Below, piece after piece: positions 1 through 8,360 of a DNA stretch of 14,352 nt; within the stretch, counting starts at the first letter, position 1, and each line of letters opens with the position of its first letter. The translations under genes were made by a program, and so were the position numbers. Below the pieces are notes generated by a model. It was not told the origin of the DNA, searched no databases, and worked only from the letters and a program-made list of their open reading frames with translations. Source of the DNA: Acidobacteriota bacterium (GTDB taxonomy: Bacteria; Acidobacteriota; UBA4820; DSQY01); the NCBI GenBank assembly GCA_022759065.1, contig JAEMPZ010000038.1, positions 1-14,352 of the forward strand, in the 5' to 3' direction.

Positions 1-50
1 GCCTGAAAAGACAGCCGGCCCAACGCCGCCGGCGTTACCAGCCCGAATAT

Positions 51-80
51 TTGACAGGAGCAGCCAGCCTGCTTTATCAT
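51..80 (+). promoter_or_regulatory. Candidate sigma70-type promoter of the DUF3887-like gene
   Basis: A perfect -35 box TTGACA (51-56) is followed after 18 nt by TATCAT (75-80). TTTATC (73-78), with a 16-nt spacer, is an alternative -10. Transcription would start near 87, giving a leader of about 75 nt before the ATG at 163. The match was judged by eye; no transcript evidence is available. Confidence 0.5.
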
Positions 81-162
81 TTATTGGCCGTGGGCTGCCT
101 TAATGTGTCGAGGGGCTGGCGGCTTTACCGGCGCCCAAAGCGGCGCTTTAAAGGAGAGTGAA

Positions 163-636
163 ATGACGCTTCGTACCACCCTCTGGAGATTCGCGGCGAC
201 GTCGCTTCTAGTGCTGGCCGTGGCGCTGCCGGCTTTGGCCCAGGCCGATTTTGTCGTGGGAAAGGCCGATGATTTCATCAGCCTCCTCAACAAGGGCGAC
301 TACCAGAAGGCCTATTTGCAGCTTGACTCAAATCTTGGCTTTCAGGTCAACCCGGACAAGCTGAAGTCCATCTGGTCTCAATTGACCACAAAGGCCGGAA
401 ACTTCGTTGAGTTCAAGAAGAGCGACGTTCAACCCAAGGATGGCTTCAGCCTGGTGGTCCAGGTCTGCAAATTCGAGAAGGGCCTAGTTGATCTACACAT
501 CGCGGTGAACAACTCCGGACAGATCGCCGGGCTCACCATTAAAGACCACAAGGCTGCTCCGGCCGCTCAGCCTGCCACGCCGCCACAGGCGGCAAACGAG
601 AATTCGCAGAACGAAGCCCGCCAAGGCGGCGCGTGA
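163..636 (+). CDS. Secreted DUF3887-like protein
   Basis: This encodes a 157-aa exported protein of unknown biochemical role. Residues 1-26 form a typical Sec signal peptide: basic start, hydrophobic stretch LLVLAVALPALA, likely cleavage after A26 (ALA|QA). Residues about 30-127 resemble the DUF3887 fold (KADDFISLLNKGDYQKAY, then a strand-rich half ending in GQIAGLTI), an NTF2/cystatin-like module. In other proteins that module often precedes an alpha/beta hydrolase; here it stands alone. The tail 131-157 is low-complexity Ala/Pro/Gln/Asn and probably disordered. ATG at 163 is chosen because AAGGAG (151-156) sits 6 nt upstream; an in-frame extension to 103 would bury the signal peptide. It has its own promoter and is followed by a stem-loop, so it is probably monocistronic. 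The domain assignment is from recognition of the pattern, not a search. Confidence 0.8.
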   Translation: MTLRTTLWRFAATSLLVLAVALPALAQADFVVGKADDFISLLNKGDYQKAYLQLDSNLGFQVNPDKLKSIWSQLTTKAGNFVEFKKSDVQPKDGFSLVVQVCKFEKGLVDLHIAVNNSGQIAGLTIKDHKAAPAAQPATPPQAANENSQNEARQGGA

Positions 637-638
637 GG

Positions 639-674
639 CCCGGCCGCGGCTTGCCGCGCGGGCGGCTGGCCGGG
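639..674 (+). terminator. GC-rich stem-loop after the DUF3887-like gene
   Basis: CCCGGCC (639-645) pairs perfectly with GGCCGGG (668-674), and an inner palindrome GCGGC-TT-GCCGC lies at 646-657. It begins 3 nt after the stop codon. There is no T-tract behind it (GCAAAACGG follows), so it is not a canonical intrinsic terminator. It could be a 3'-end stabiliser or a weak terminator between this gene and the export operon. Confidence 0.3.
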
Positions 675-739
675 GCAAAACGGCTCCGCTTCGACGATTG
701 CCTGCTCGTTGTTCTCGCCGAAGGGTTGGGGTGTGACTA

Positions 740-1594
740 GTGGAACAGCTCAAGCGCGTGCCGACGTTTGTCATAGCTCCATCACGCGGCGGACTGTCTA
801 TCAGGCTGAAAGAACTCTGGGAGTACCGCGAACTTCTATATTTCCTTATCTGGCGCGACGTCAAGGTGCGCTACAAGCAGACGGTGCTTGGAGCCGCATG
901 GGCGATTTTTCAGCCTCTTTTCACGATGGCTGTCTTTACCCTCTTTTTTGACCGCCTCGCGAAAGTGGGATCGGACGGCTTGCCTTACCCGCTCTTCTCC
1001 CTGGCCGCTTTGGTTCCGTGGACATTTTTCGCGACCGGCTTGACCCAGTCAACCAACAGTCTTGTCGGCTCGGCCAACCTTATAAAAAAAGTGTACTTTC
1101 CGCGCGGCATAATTCCAGCCGCCGCGGTGCTCGCTTGGCTCGTTGATCTTGGGCTGGCTCTTCTAATGTTTTTCGGGGCGCTTGCATTCTACGAATGGTC
1201 CCCCGGATTTGCGCTGGCAATTCTTCCGTTGGCGGTCACCTGGATTTGCCTGGTCGCATTCGGAACCGGCTTGTGGCTCTCGGCGCTGAACGTTGAGTAC
1301 CGTGACGTAAAGTTCGTTGCCCCGTTCCTAGTCCAGATATGGATGTTCGTCTCTCCGGTAATTTACCCGGCGAGCCGGGTAACGCAGGCTCTTGCCAAGA
1401 GGGGATTGCCGGAATGGCTTTACGGCCTCAACCCGATGGCCGGAGTCATCGAAGCTTTCAGGTACGCGCTTTTAGGGACAACGGCGTGCCAGGCCTCCTT
1501 CTTTGTTGCCGGCGCCGTGGTTACCGCGCTGCTGCTGCTTTCAGGGATCGCCTACTTCAAGCGGATGGAACGAACTTTCGCGGATGTGGTCTGA
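740..1594 (+). CDS. wzm: ABC-2 type polysaccharide export permease (Wzm-like)
   Basis: This is a 284-aa inner-membrane permease, the expected length for the family, that would translocate a lipid-linked polysaccharide across the cytoplasmic membrane with the ATPase encoded next. The N-terminus carries the family's cytoplasmic amphipathic stretch ([20 protein letters not shown], residues 26-45). About six membrane segments follow, near 50-70, 83-103, 126-150, 158-182, 192-210 and 252-273. Family landmarks include [10 protein letters not shown] (113-122), NVEYRDVKF (184-192), the segment ending in FVSPVIYP (203-210) and [11 protein letters not shown] (231-241). Translation starts at GTG 740 with only a weak ribosome site, and I see no good in-frame alternative. 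The stop TGA overlaps the ATG of the ATPase (ATGA-type), indicating coupled translation. Family assignment is strong; the exported glycan (O-antigen, capsule or teichoic-like) cannot be read from the sequence. Confidence 0.92.
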   Translation: MEQLKRVPTFVIAPSRGGLSIRLKELWEYRELLYFLIWRDVKVRYKQTVLGAAWAIFQPLFTMAVFTLFFDRLAKVGSDGLPYPLFSLAALVPWTFFATGLTQSTNSLVGSANLIKKVYFPRGIIPAAAVLAWLVDLGLALLMFFGALAFYEWSPGFALAILPLAVTWICLVAFGTGLWLSALNVEYRDVKFVAPFLVQIWMFVSPVIYPASRVTQALAKRGLPEWLYGLNPMAGVIEAFRYALLGTTACQASFFVAGAVVTALLLLSGIAYFKRMERTFADVV

Positions 1595-2850
1595 TGAATG
1601 GCCTAGCTATACGCGCGGAACACCTTTCGAAAACTTTCCCGCTCGCAGAGCGGAACGAGTTCAAGACGCTGCGGGATGTCCTGATTGGCATGGCCACCTT
1701 TTCATTTCTTCGGCCTCGCCCAGAGCCTGAGATGGTGACGGCGCTTGTGGACGTCTCCTTCGAAATCGGGACCGGAGAGGTGGTTGGCATCATCGGGCGA
1801 AACGGCGCCGGCAAGTCAACCCTACTGAAAATCCTCTCGCGCATTACCGATCCGACGACGGGACGGGCGGAGGTGCACGGCCGCGTCGGCAGTTTGCTCG
1901 AAGTCGGCACCGGCTTTCACCCCGAGCTTTCGGGAAGGGAAAATATTTTTTTGAACGGGGCAATCCTCGGAATGCGCCGCGCTGAAATTCTTCGGAAGTT
2001 TGACGAAATAGTGGCGTTCGCCGAGGTCGAGCGATTTATTGACACTCCGGTCAAGCACTATTCAAGCGGGATGTACCTGAGGCTCGCATTCGCCGTCGCC
2101 GCGCACATGGACCCTGAGATCCTCCTGGTTGACGAGGTTCTCGCCGTTGGCGACGCCTCATTCCAGCGCAAATGCCTTAATAAAATGCAGGACGTGGGAA
2201 AAGAGGGGCGAACGGTAATCTTTGTCTCCCACAACATGCCGGCCATCACAAGGCTTTGCCCTCGCACCATCCTGCTCGACGGCGGAAAGGTATTGAGCGA
2301 CGGGCCTTCTCACGAAGTCGTTACCAGCTATCTTAAATCGGGCGTCGGGTTGAGAGCGTCCCGCGAATGGAGCGCCGAGGATGCTCCGGGCGATGAAACC
2401 GCGCGCCTCCTCGCCGTCCGCGTGCGCACGGAGGAGGGCGTGGCGAGGGAAGCGGTGGATATCCGCAAGCCCGTCGGAATCGAAATGGAGTACCAAGTGA
2501 TCAGAGGCGGAACGGTGCTGGCGCCACGCTTCCACTTCTTCAACGAAGAAGGCACATATCTCTTCGTCTCCATTGACGTTGACCCTCAGTGGCGCGGGAA
2601 GCCAAAGCCCGCCGGTAAGTATAGGTCAACCGCGTGGATCCCGGGAAATCTTCTGGCGGAAGGCAGCGTCGTTGTGGGAGTCGCCCTGTGGGCCGCCGAT
2701 CCTGCCAAGGTCCATTTTAACGAGCGCGACGCCGTCGCCTTCCACGTAGTGGACAGCCTGGAGGGCGGCTCGGCGCGCGGGGACTACGCCGGCCCCGTCC
2801 CCGGCCCCATTCGTCCCTTGCTGAAGTGGGAAACCCGCGCCATTGAATAG
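1594..2850 (+). CDS. wzt: ABC transporter ATPase with C-terminal cargo-binding-like domain (Wzt-like)
   Basis: This 418-aa protein is the nucleotide-binding partner of the upstream permease. Residues 1-250 form the ATPase: Walker A GRNGAGKS (68-75), the Wzt/TagH-type segment [14 protein letters not shown] (104-117), signature SSGM (157-160), Walker B ILLVDE (176-181) and switch His213. Residues about 250-418 form an extra beta-rich domain, positioned like the C-terminal domain of Wzt proteins that recognise the exported O-polysaccharide. It includes [16 protein letters not shown] and ends in a conserved-looking WETRAIE. Start ATG 1594 overlaps the permease stop (TGA 1592-1594); the same frame stays open upstream to 1339, but that part is a shadow of the permease gene. 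The C-terminal domain implies substrate-selective export, possibly of a capped glycan. ATPase assignment is firm; the role of the C-domain is inferred from family architecture. Confidence 0.92.
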   Translation: MNGLAIRAEHLSKTFPLAERNEFKTLRDVLIGMATFSFLRPRPEPEMVTALVDVSFEIGTGEVVGIIGRNGAGKSTLLKILSRITDPTTGRAEVHGRVGSLLEVGTGFHPELSGRENIFLNGAILGMRRAEILRKFDEIVAFAEVERFIDTPVKHYSSGMYLRLAFAVAAHMDPEILLVDEVLAVGDASFQRKCLNKMQDVGKEGRTVIFVSHNMPAITRLCPRTILLDGGKVLSDGPSHEVVTSYLKSGVGLRASREWSAEDAPGDETARLLAVRVRTEEGVAREAVDIRKPVGIEMEYQVIRGGTVLAPRFHFFNEEGTYLFVSIDVDPQWRGKPKPAGKYRSTAWIPGNLLAEGSVVVGVALWAADPAKVHFNERDAVAFHVVDSLEGGSARGDYAGPVPGPIRPLLKWETRAIE

Positions 2851-2870
2851 GCAGTGTATTAATCCTAAAT

Positions 2871-2874
2871 AAGG
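2871..2874 (+). promoter_or_regulatory. Ribosome binding site favouring GTG 2884
   Basis: AAGG (2871-2874) lies directly against the TTG at 2875 (no spacer) but 9 nt before the in-frame GTG at 2884. It therefore supports GTG 2884 as the start of the tandem glycosyltransferase. Confidence 0.4.
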
Positions 2875-2883
2875 TTGCCTGCG

Positions 2884-4926
2884 GTGCCAGGAAAAGACGA
2901 GAACGGGAACTTGGACCTAGGTGGCGCGAAACCGGCGGCCGGTTCCGAGCGTGAACTTTCCAGAACACAATACGCGGAGCTAAAGGAACAGCTTGAGCAA
3001 AAGGACCGCGAGCTTAAGCAGGCGTTACTTCAGTTGGAAGCCATTCAATCCACCAGGTCCTTTAAGTTGCTTATCAGGTTATGGCGCATGAGGAGGCGCC
3101 TGCTGCCGGAGGGCACTTTTAGAAACAGCCTCTACAGGTTCTGCCTAAATTTCTTCGCCGTCATGTTTCGCGAGGGGCCAATCAGCGCGGCAAGACAGGC
3201 CTGGCATTCTTTCAAGCGGGGGAGCTTGTTCCTCTTAAACAAAAAAGCGTTTGATCATCGCCTTTACCAGGCATGGATCGAACAAAACGAGCCAAAAGAT
3301 GGTGATATGGCAAGGCTTCGCGAAGAGGCTCTTTCGTTGCCCTTCAAGCCGCGCTTTACAGTCCTGATGGTTGTTGAAGGCAGAGAAGAGGCTTTTCCGC
3401 GGGCCGCCATCGAATCGGTGAGGCAACAAATTTACCAGAATTGGCAGCTCTGCGTGGCGGTAACTGTGGCCGCCTACCCGGCCGCTAAAAAAATTCTGGA
3501 TGAATGCCTCCGTGACGATCGCGTTAAAGTCATCAATCTCAATGAAGGCGAAGGCAAAAGTGGCGCCTTCAACGCCGCGCTTGCCTTGGCAACTGGCGAG
3601 TTCGTCACCATTCTTGGAGAGGAGGACCAATTGGCGCCCTGGGCGCTTTTGGAAGTGGCCCGGTTTCTAAACGACGACGCGGACACGGATTTCATTTACT
3701 CCGACGAGGACAAGGTAGCCCAAGATGGAAGCCGGCACGAGCCCTTCTTTAAGCCAGGCTTCTCTCCAGACCTCCTCATGAGCATGAACTACATAGGCCA
3801 CCTTGCCATTTTCAGCCACCAGCTTCTCAACAGCATAGATGGCTTTAGAAACGGTTTTGAAGGCGCTGAAGAATATGACCTTATTTTGAGAGCCAGCGAG
3901 CAAGCGAGGAAGATTGCCAGAATACCAAAAGTGCTCTATCACCGGCGGGACGTCACGGCAAGCGCCAAAGCCCCAGAAGGCCGGAAGCTGGCGGCAAACG
4001 ACGGTGGCATAAGGGCACTAGAAGAGGCCTTGGCAAGAAGAGGCAAGTCCGGAAGCGTCGAGCCCTTATTGACAGAGACCTATCGCGTCCGGTATCGGTT
4101 GGCGGGCAACCCGCTTGTCAGCATCATCGTCCCGACCAAAAACAAATTTAGGCTTTTGCGGCGGTGCCTCGAGTCCATAGAGCAAAGAAGCACTTACGGG
4201 AATTACGAAATCATAGTCGTGGACAATGGAAGCACGCAGCCAGCGGCGAGGAAGTATCTAGACTCAATTCGCAAGAAGCCGAATCACAAGGTTCTTTCAT
4301 TCGACCAACCGTTCAACTACTCCCGCCTCAACAACTTCGCCGCCGAGCATGCCCGCGGCCAGTTCCTGCTTTTTCTGAACAACGACACCGAAGTGATCAC
4401 GCCGGACTGGCTAGAAGAAATGATCGGCCACGCTCAGCGTGCGGAGGTTGGAGCCGTGGGCGCAAAACTTATTTATAAAAACCGGACCATTCAGCACGGA
4501 GGCATTATCTTTTGCAAGAAAGGAATCATTGGCCACGCCTTTAGTGGCCTGTATGCATCGAAACCCGGCTATATGAAATTAGCCGCCGTTGTCCGCAACT
4601 GTTCCGCAGTTACCGCCGCATGCCTCATGATTCGCCGAACCGTATTCGAAGAAATAGGGGGGTTGGATGAGGCACTGGCCATAGATTTCAATGATGTGGA
4701 CTTATGCCTAAGACTCCTGCAGAAAGGCTACTACAACACGTTCACCCCTCATGCTTTGCTCTATCACTTCGAGGGAAGGACGCGCGTCGAATACTATTCA
4801 TATATGGACACGCATAATTTTCTCACGAAGTGGAGCGCCTTTCTGGGGGAGAGCGACCCTTTTTACAATCCCAATCTCTCGCAAAGATCAAGCAATATCA
4901 TGGCATTGAAGGCTTCGGATGAGTAA
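2884..4926 (+). CDS. Tandem GT2 glycosyltransferase with N-terminal coiled coil
   Basis: This 680-aa cytoplasmic or membrane-associated enzyme probably adds sugars to the growing surface glycan; its architecture resembles O-antigen/RfbC-type double GT2 proteins. Residues about 24-55 are a heptad-rich coiled coil (AELKEQLEQKDRELKQALLQ). GT2 domain 1 (about 155-355) has the family's YSDEDK (272-277) and NYIGH (302-306). However, where relatives read LDHDD it reads LGEED (244-248), so the metal-binding DxD is altered. GT2 domain 2 (about 410-640) is canonical: VSIIVPTKN (412-420), VDNGS (446-450), LNNDTEV (498-504), NDVDLCLR (603-610) and YHFEGRTR (627-634). GTG 2884 is preferred over TTG 2875 on ribosome-site spacing, a difference of three residues. 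The 3' end overlaps the next gene by 8 nt. Domain 2 is probably the active transferase; domain 1 may be weakened or use another metal ligand. Sugar specificity is unknown. Confidence 0.88.
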   Translation: MPGKDENGNLDLGGAKPAAGSERELSRTQYAELKEQLEQKDRELKQALLQLEAIQSTRSFKLLIRLWRMRRRLLPEGTFRNSLYRFCLNFFAVMFREGPISAARQAWHSFKRGSLFLLNKKAFDHRLYQAWIEQNEPKDGDMARLREEALSLPFKPRFTVLMVVEGREEAFPRAAIESVRQQIYQNWQLCVAVTVAAYPAAKKILDECLRDDRVKVINLNEGEGKSGAFNAALALATGEFVTILGEEDQLAPWALLEVARFLNDDADTDFIYSDEDKVAQDGSRHEPFFKPGFSPDLLMSMNYIGHLAIFSHQLLNSIDGFRNGFEGAEEYDLILRASEQARKIARIPKVLYHRRDVTASAKAPEGRKLAANDGGIRALEEALARRGKSGSVEPLLTETYRVRYRLAGNPLVSIIVPTKNKFRLLRRCLESIEQRSTYGNYEIIVVDNGSTQPAARKYLDSIRKKPNHKVLSFDQPFNYSRLNNFAAEHARGQFLLFLNNDTEVITPDWLEEMIGHAQRAEVGAVGAKLIYKNRTIQHGGIIFCKKGIIGHAFSGLYASKPGYMKLAAVVRNCSAVTAACLMIRRTVFEEIGGLDEALAIDFNDVDLCLRLLQKGYYNTFTPHALLYHFEGRTRVEYYSYMDTHNFLTKWSAFLGESDPFYNPNLSQRSSNIMALKASDE

Positions 4927-6241
4927 ATCCTCCGGTATTGCCAGACCAAACAATGATCGCCTTCGGGTTATGATGGACATTTCCATGCTGGGGCGTGGCA
5001 TGATTCAGCCCATAGCGAAGACTGGCATCCATCGAGTAGTTGAGAGCCTGGCGTTCGAGCTCATTCAGTCTCAATCCCTGGACATTCAGTTCACCGCGGC
5101 AATGTTTCCGGGACCCACGTTTAAATACATGAGCACCCGCCGCTTAATAGGAAAGAAAGATTTGGCAGTCCCGAAAGGCAAACTTTTAGCAAGCTTGGCA
5201 TTCAACAGATTAGTTGCGGCGGTAGTGAAGGGCCGGTACAATTCGGGCTTGTTGGACCGAGCGCGTTGGCTTGCCTGCCTTGGCGGCGATACGACGATTG
5301 GCAAGTGCTGGCCACCAATATGCCAATCAAGCCTGGATGCGGCAAGGATATTTCACTTTCCCTTTCCGTTTGCCCCCGTTCCCAAGCAGGTCCGCGCGAC
5401 ACGCGGCCTTAATGTTTTCGTCACGGCGTATGATCTTATTCCGATACTTTATCCCCAATATGTCGGTGGAATGGTCAAACCACGCCTTGAGCGCGCGCTT
5501 AAAGAGTTAAGGCCCGACGATTGGGTGTTATGCATTTCTAATTCCACCCGCAATGATCTATTGAATTATCGCAAAGACATTGACCCCCAAAGAGTTATCG
5601 TTACGCATCTTGCCGCTTCTCCGCAGTTCCGTAAGATTGAGGAAGCATCTGAGCTGGCCCGGGTAAGAAAGCGATATTCAATCCCTGACGCGCCATATTT
5701 CTTGAGCCTTTGCAACCTGGCGCCTCACAAGAACCTTGCCAACGTCCTCAAAGGCTTCGCCATGGCGGCCAAACAGGAAAAAGGAGAAAACACCACCCTT
5801 GTGCTGGCAGGACCCAAAGGGTGGCGGTTCGAGGAATTAAGGAAAAACATACAAGAAGCAAAGGGGTTGGAGGACCGAATCATAGTTACGGGATATGTTG
5901 AAGAAGAAGATTTGGCAGCGCTATACAGTGGCGCGGCTGCTTTTGTCTTTATGTCCCGTTACGAAGGCTTTGGGCTTCCGTGTCTAGAGGCTATGCAGTG
6001 TGGACTTCCCACGATTTCTTCCAATACTTCCTCGCTGCCGGAAGTTGTAGGGGATGCCGGCATTATGCTGGATCCTGATGACCTGAATGGATTGGCCCAT
6101 GCCATGCTGGAAATGATCCGTAATCAGGAGTTGCGCCGGACACTCGCGGAAAAGGCATCGCGCCGTGCGCGCTGCTTCTCATGGTCAAAATGTGCTCGAG
6201 AAACTATCAATGCCTACGCTACTTCGGTTCAAGGTTTTTAA
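4919..6241 (+). CDS. GT4-family glycosyltransferase
   Basis: This is a 440-aa retaining GT-B glycosyltransferase, probably acting on the same surface polysaccharide. The C-terminal Rossmann half is clear: [10 protein letters not shown] (263-272), the donor-binding region VLAGPKGW (295-302) and [14 protein letters not shown] (323-336). The GT4 EX7E motif is EGFGLPCLE (E349 and E357), followed by [20 protein letters not shown] (362-381). The N-terminal half (17-230) has MMDISMLG, an acceptor-side TGIHRVVE (35-42) and TAYDLIPI (169-176), as in mannosyl- or rhamnosyltransferases of O-antigen loci. ATG 4919 lies inside the end of the preceding gene, with GAAGG (4908-4912) 6 nt upstream, so the two are translationally coupled. 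Donor and acceptor sugars cannot be deduced. Confidence 0.92.
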   Translation: MSKSSGIARPNNDRLRVMMDISMLGRGMIQPIAKTGIHRVVESLAFELIQSQSLDIQFTAAMFPGPTFKYMSTRRLIGKKDLAVPKGKLLASLAFNRLVAAVVKGRYNSGLLDRARWLACLGGDTTIGKCWPPICQSSLDAARIFHFPFPFAPVPKQVRATRGLNVFVTAYDLIPILYPQYVGGMVKPRLERALKELRPDDWVLCISNSTRNDLLNYRKDIDPQRVIVTHLAASPQFRKIEEASELARVRKRYSIPDAPYFLSLCNLAPHKNLANVLKGFAMAAKQEKGENTTLVLAGPKGWRFEELRKNIQEAKGLEDRIIVTGYVEEEDLAALYSGAAAFVFMSRYEGFGLPCLEAMQCGLPTISSNTSSLPEVVGDAGIMLDPDDLNGLAHAMLEMIRNQELRRTLAEKASRRARCFSWSKCARETINAYATSVQGF

Positions 6242-6264
6242 TTGAAGGCGCCTGTTAGAACGAC

Positions 6265-6272
6265 GAGGAGGG
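6265..6272 (+). promoter_or_regulatory. Strong ribosome binding site deciding ATG 6278
   Basis: GAGGAGGG (6265-6272) lies 5 nt before ATG 6278. It argues against the in-frame TTG at 6242, which has no such site and abuts the previous stop codon. Confidence 0.7.
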
Positions 6273-6277
6273 CAATC

Positions 6278-7111
6278 ATGGTTTCAAGGTTTCGGCTTGT
6301 GGTTGGTGCGCTTATTGGGTCTTTCACAAAGAAGATCCTTGGTCCATACGTCCATGCGCTGGTGGTCAAGACCGAAAGCGGCCTTTTCGCTATTGATCCA
6401 GAAGATAGAAGAGTAGGCAAAGAGCTGAGAATGAATGGCAAGTATGGGCTTGACGAGGTCGCAAGGCTTCAGCCATACCTTAACTTGGATAGCCGGGTTC
6501 TTGTTGTGGGAGCGCACATTGGTACTTTGGCTATTCCAATTGCCAAGCTCTGCAAGGAAGTCATCGCCATCGAAGCCAATCCGAGGACCTTCGAGTTTTT
6601 AGAAATGAATATAGCCATGAATAAAGCCGATAACTGCCGCGCCGTGAACATCGCTGTCAGCGACAGGGACGAGACCATAGATTTTCTCCTCAGCCGGGCC
6701 AACTCCGGGGGCAGCAAGCGCGTACCAAAGATTAAACGATTCATGTATTATTATGACCATCCAGAAAAAATATCTATTAGGGCTGTAAGCCTAGACAGAT
6801 ACCTAGAGAGGAAAGGTTTTGATCTCATTGTCATGGATATAGAGGGATCGGAATATTTTGCCCTGAAAGGAATGCAGGACATACTTTCCAAATCGAATGT
6901 CCTTGCGGTGGAATTTTTGCCGCATCACTTGAAAAATGTTAGCGGCGTGAGCGTGGAGGAATTCCTGTCCGTAATTACTCCCCATTTTTCAAGAGTGATC
7001 ATACCATCCAAAAAACTCACGCTAAATAACGTGTCTGAGTTCGCGGGCACTTTGAGCGAGATGTATGCTTTGGAACAGGGGGAAGAAGGCCTGGTATTCA
7101 CAAAGCACTGA
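6278..7111 (+). CDS. FkbM-family SAM-dependent methyltransferase
   Basis: This 277-aa class I methyltransferase of the FkbM (Methyltransf_21) family probably O-methylates a sugar of the glycan made by the neighbouring transferases. SAM-binding motif I is VLVVGAHIG (74-82; many relatives have DIGANIG). The acidic ribose-binding motif is AIEANP (97-102), followed by NIAVSDRDE (124-132). The family hallmark DIEGSE is at 187-192, followed by LAVEFLPHHL (209-218). ATG 6278 is chosen on its strong ribosome site; TTG 6242 would add 12 residues. Methylation of the non-reducing end is a known chain-termination signal in some Wzm/Wzt O-antigen systems, and this gene sits in a locus with a Wzt carrying a C-terminal domain. 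A capping role is thus plausible but unproven; internal sugar methylation is equally possible. Confidence 0.9.
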   Translation: MVSRFRLVVGALIGSFTKKILGPYVHALVVKTESGLFAIDPEDRRVGKELRMNGKYGLDEVARLQPYLNLDSRVLVVGAHIGTLAIPIAKLCKEVIAIEANPRTFEFLEMNIAMNKADNCRAVNIAVSDRDETIDFLLSRANSGGSKRVPKIKRFMYYYDHPEKISIRAVSLDRYLERKGFDLIVMDIEGSEYFALKGMQDILSKSNVLAVEFLPHHLKNVSGVSVEEFLSVITPHFSRVIIPSKKLTLNNVSEFAGTLSEMYALEQGEEGLVFTKH

Positions 7112-7278
7112 TGAGCTTTTGGGGGCCGCAGTGCGCCAAAGAGGCCATCGCCGCCTACGCCGAAACCACCCAGTCTGCCGGCTAATATTGACCGTGCGGT
7201 TTCCAACGGAACACCATGAAGCTGATTTTCATGTAAAATACGGGATGGCGCTTGCGCGCCGGGGAGTTTGTTGATCGC
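7112..7278. other. Gap between methyltransferase and GT2-like gene, with a 24-codon open frame
   Basis: Within this gap a short open frame runs from ATG 7111 (overlapping the upstream stop as TGATG) to TAA 7185 and would encode 24 residues beginning MSFWGPQCAKEAIAAY. It has no ribosome site of its own and may be a degraded remnant or chance. A -10-like TAAAAT lies at 7234-7239 without a convincing -35; TTGACC at 7188-7193 is too far upstream to pair with it. No terminator or RNA gene is evident. Confidence 0.25.
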
Positions 7279-8265
7279 ATGAGGCCCCTTCCTGAAATCG
7301 GCGTGGTCATCCTCCACCGCGGGGATCTTTCGCGGACCGCGGAGGCGCGCGCGTCGCTTGAGCCCGCTGGCCACCGGCAGGGCCAGGCGTGGGCCGCCGT
7401 GCCGCGCATCTTCGCCGCCGACTCCGTGGCGTTGGAGCGCGAGTTCGGCCGGGACCGCGTTCTCATCGAAACAGGGGAGGCCGCCTCCGGGCTATCATCC
7501 CTTTTGAACCGTGGCCTTCGCGCGGCGCTTGAAGCGGGTTCGGATTACGTCCTGCTGCTGGACGCCTCGTGTTGTCTCAAAAAAAACGCGCTTGCGCCGC
7601 TGCTAATAGCCCTTGAAGCGCAGCGCTTTGCGGGAGTTGCTTGCCCGGCGCTCATTCAAGAGGGCAACGGCAAGGTTTTCTCCTTCGGCGGCGAGGCGGG
7701 CGGTTGGGCCGGATGCGCAAAACCAAGCCTCAACGGGGCCGGCAAAGATGTTGGGCGCTTGCGGCATTGGGAGACGGCTGGCTTCGCCCCATACCACTGC
7801 GCCATTTTCAAAAGGGAGTTTTTGGAGGACGTCGGCCTTTTCAACGAGGCATACGGCTCTTTCGCCTTCGACGCTGAATTGGGGCTTCGCGCAAAAGGCG
7901 AGCACTGGAGCGTCATAGCGGTTCCTCAAAGCATCGCGTCCATTTCCCCTGAAATGAAGCACCCTGCCGGCGCCGCGCTGGAAATGGCACGCAATACGAT
8001 TTGGCTCCTGAGGGCATACGGCGCCCCCGTAAAGCGTCTCCCGGCCTTATTGGCACACATGGCCTTTACGTGGCCGCTGGCCTTCGCCGCCAATATTCTA
8101 AGGGGACGTTTCAGGGCCGCCGGCGCCGTCGTCAAAGGTTCGCTCCAGGGCCTCTTCAGCGGAGCTTTCCGCGAGGGCGGCCATTTTGCCCTGCCAGTGA
8201 GGGGGCGAAAGCAGCGCGCAACCGCGCCCTCGCCCAGCGCTTTTGTGATGAAGTACCTTCTTTGA
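7279..8265 (+). CDS. GT2-like glycosyltransferase, catalytic motifs degenerate
   Basis: This 328-aa protein has the outline of an inverting GT-A family 2 transferase but poor catalytic motifs. EIGVVILHRGD (6-16) is the first strand. The expected DxD region reads LLLDASCCLKK (92-102), so the second Asp is missing. AGFAPYHCAIFKREFLEDVG (167-186) matches the acceptor-side block, and FNEAYGSFAFDAELGLRAKG (188-207) replaces the usual FxxxxEDxDLxxR. ARNTIWLLRAYGAP (237-250) is also GT2-like. A hydrophobic stretch at about 256-275 may be membrane-associated. ATG 7279 is chosen, with GGGGAG (7261-7266) about 12 nt upstream; TTG 7252 is an alternative adding nine residues. GC content rises here towards that of the following genes. 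It may be an inactive or non-glycosyl relative; fold assignment is moderate and function unknown. Confidence 0.7.
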   Translation: MRPLPEIGVVILHRGDLSRTAEARASLEPAGHRQGQAWAAVPRIFAADSVALEREFGRDRVLIETGEAASGLSSLLNRGLRAALEAGSDYVLLLDASCCLKKNALAPLLIALEAQRFAGVACPALIQEGNGKVFSFGGEAGGWAGCAKPSLNGAGKDVGRLRHWETAGFAPYHCAIFKREFLEDVGLFNEAYGSFAFDAELGLRAKGEHWSVIAVPQSIASISPEMKHPAGAALEMARNTIWLLRAYGAPVKRLPALLAHMAFTWPLAFAANILRGRFRAAGAVVKGSLQGLFSGAFREGGHFALPVRGRKQRATAPSPSAFVMKYLL

Positions 8266-8305
8266 CGGGTAATCGCCTCGCGCGATTGGGGGAAACAACC
8301 TCGAC

Positions 8306-8335
8306 TTGCAAAAGAGGGCCCAAACGCGCTACCCT
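8306..8335 (+). promoter_or_regulatory. Candidate promoter for the phosphatase/kinase/CHAD cluster
   Basis: TTGCAA (8306-8311) and TACCCT (8330-8335), separated by 18 nt, form a plausible sigma70-type promoter 25 nt before the ATG at 8361. Both boxes deviate from consensus. It lies in the only gap upstream of an otherwise compact gene run. Confidence 0.35.
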
Positions 8336-8360
8336 GAGCGCGAGAAGGGAAAGAGCGCGC

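Noticed and set aside
733..742. Identical 10-mer GTGACTAGTG at 733-742 and 11818-11827
   Set aside because: Many 10-mer pairs are expected by chance in about 14 kb, and the second GTG is probably not used as a start.
1339..1593. Upstream extension of the ABC ATPase frame
   Set aside because: It overlaps the permease gene, has no ribosome site and adds non-family sequence; ATG 1594 fits the family N-terminus.
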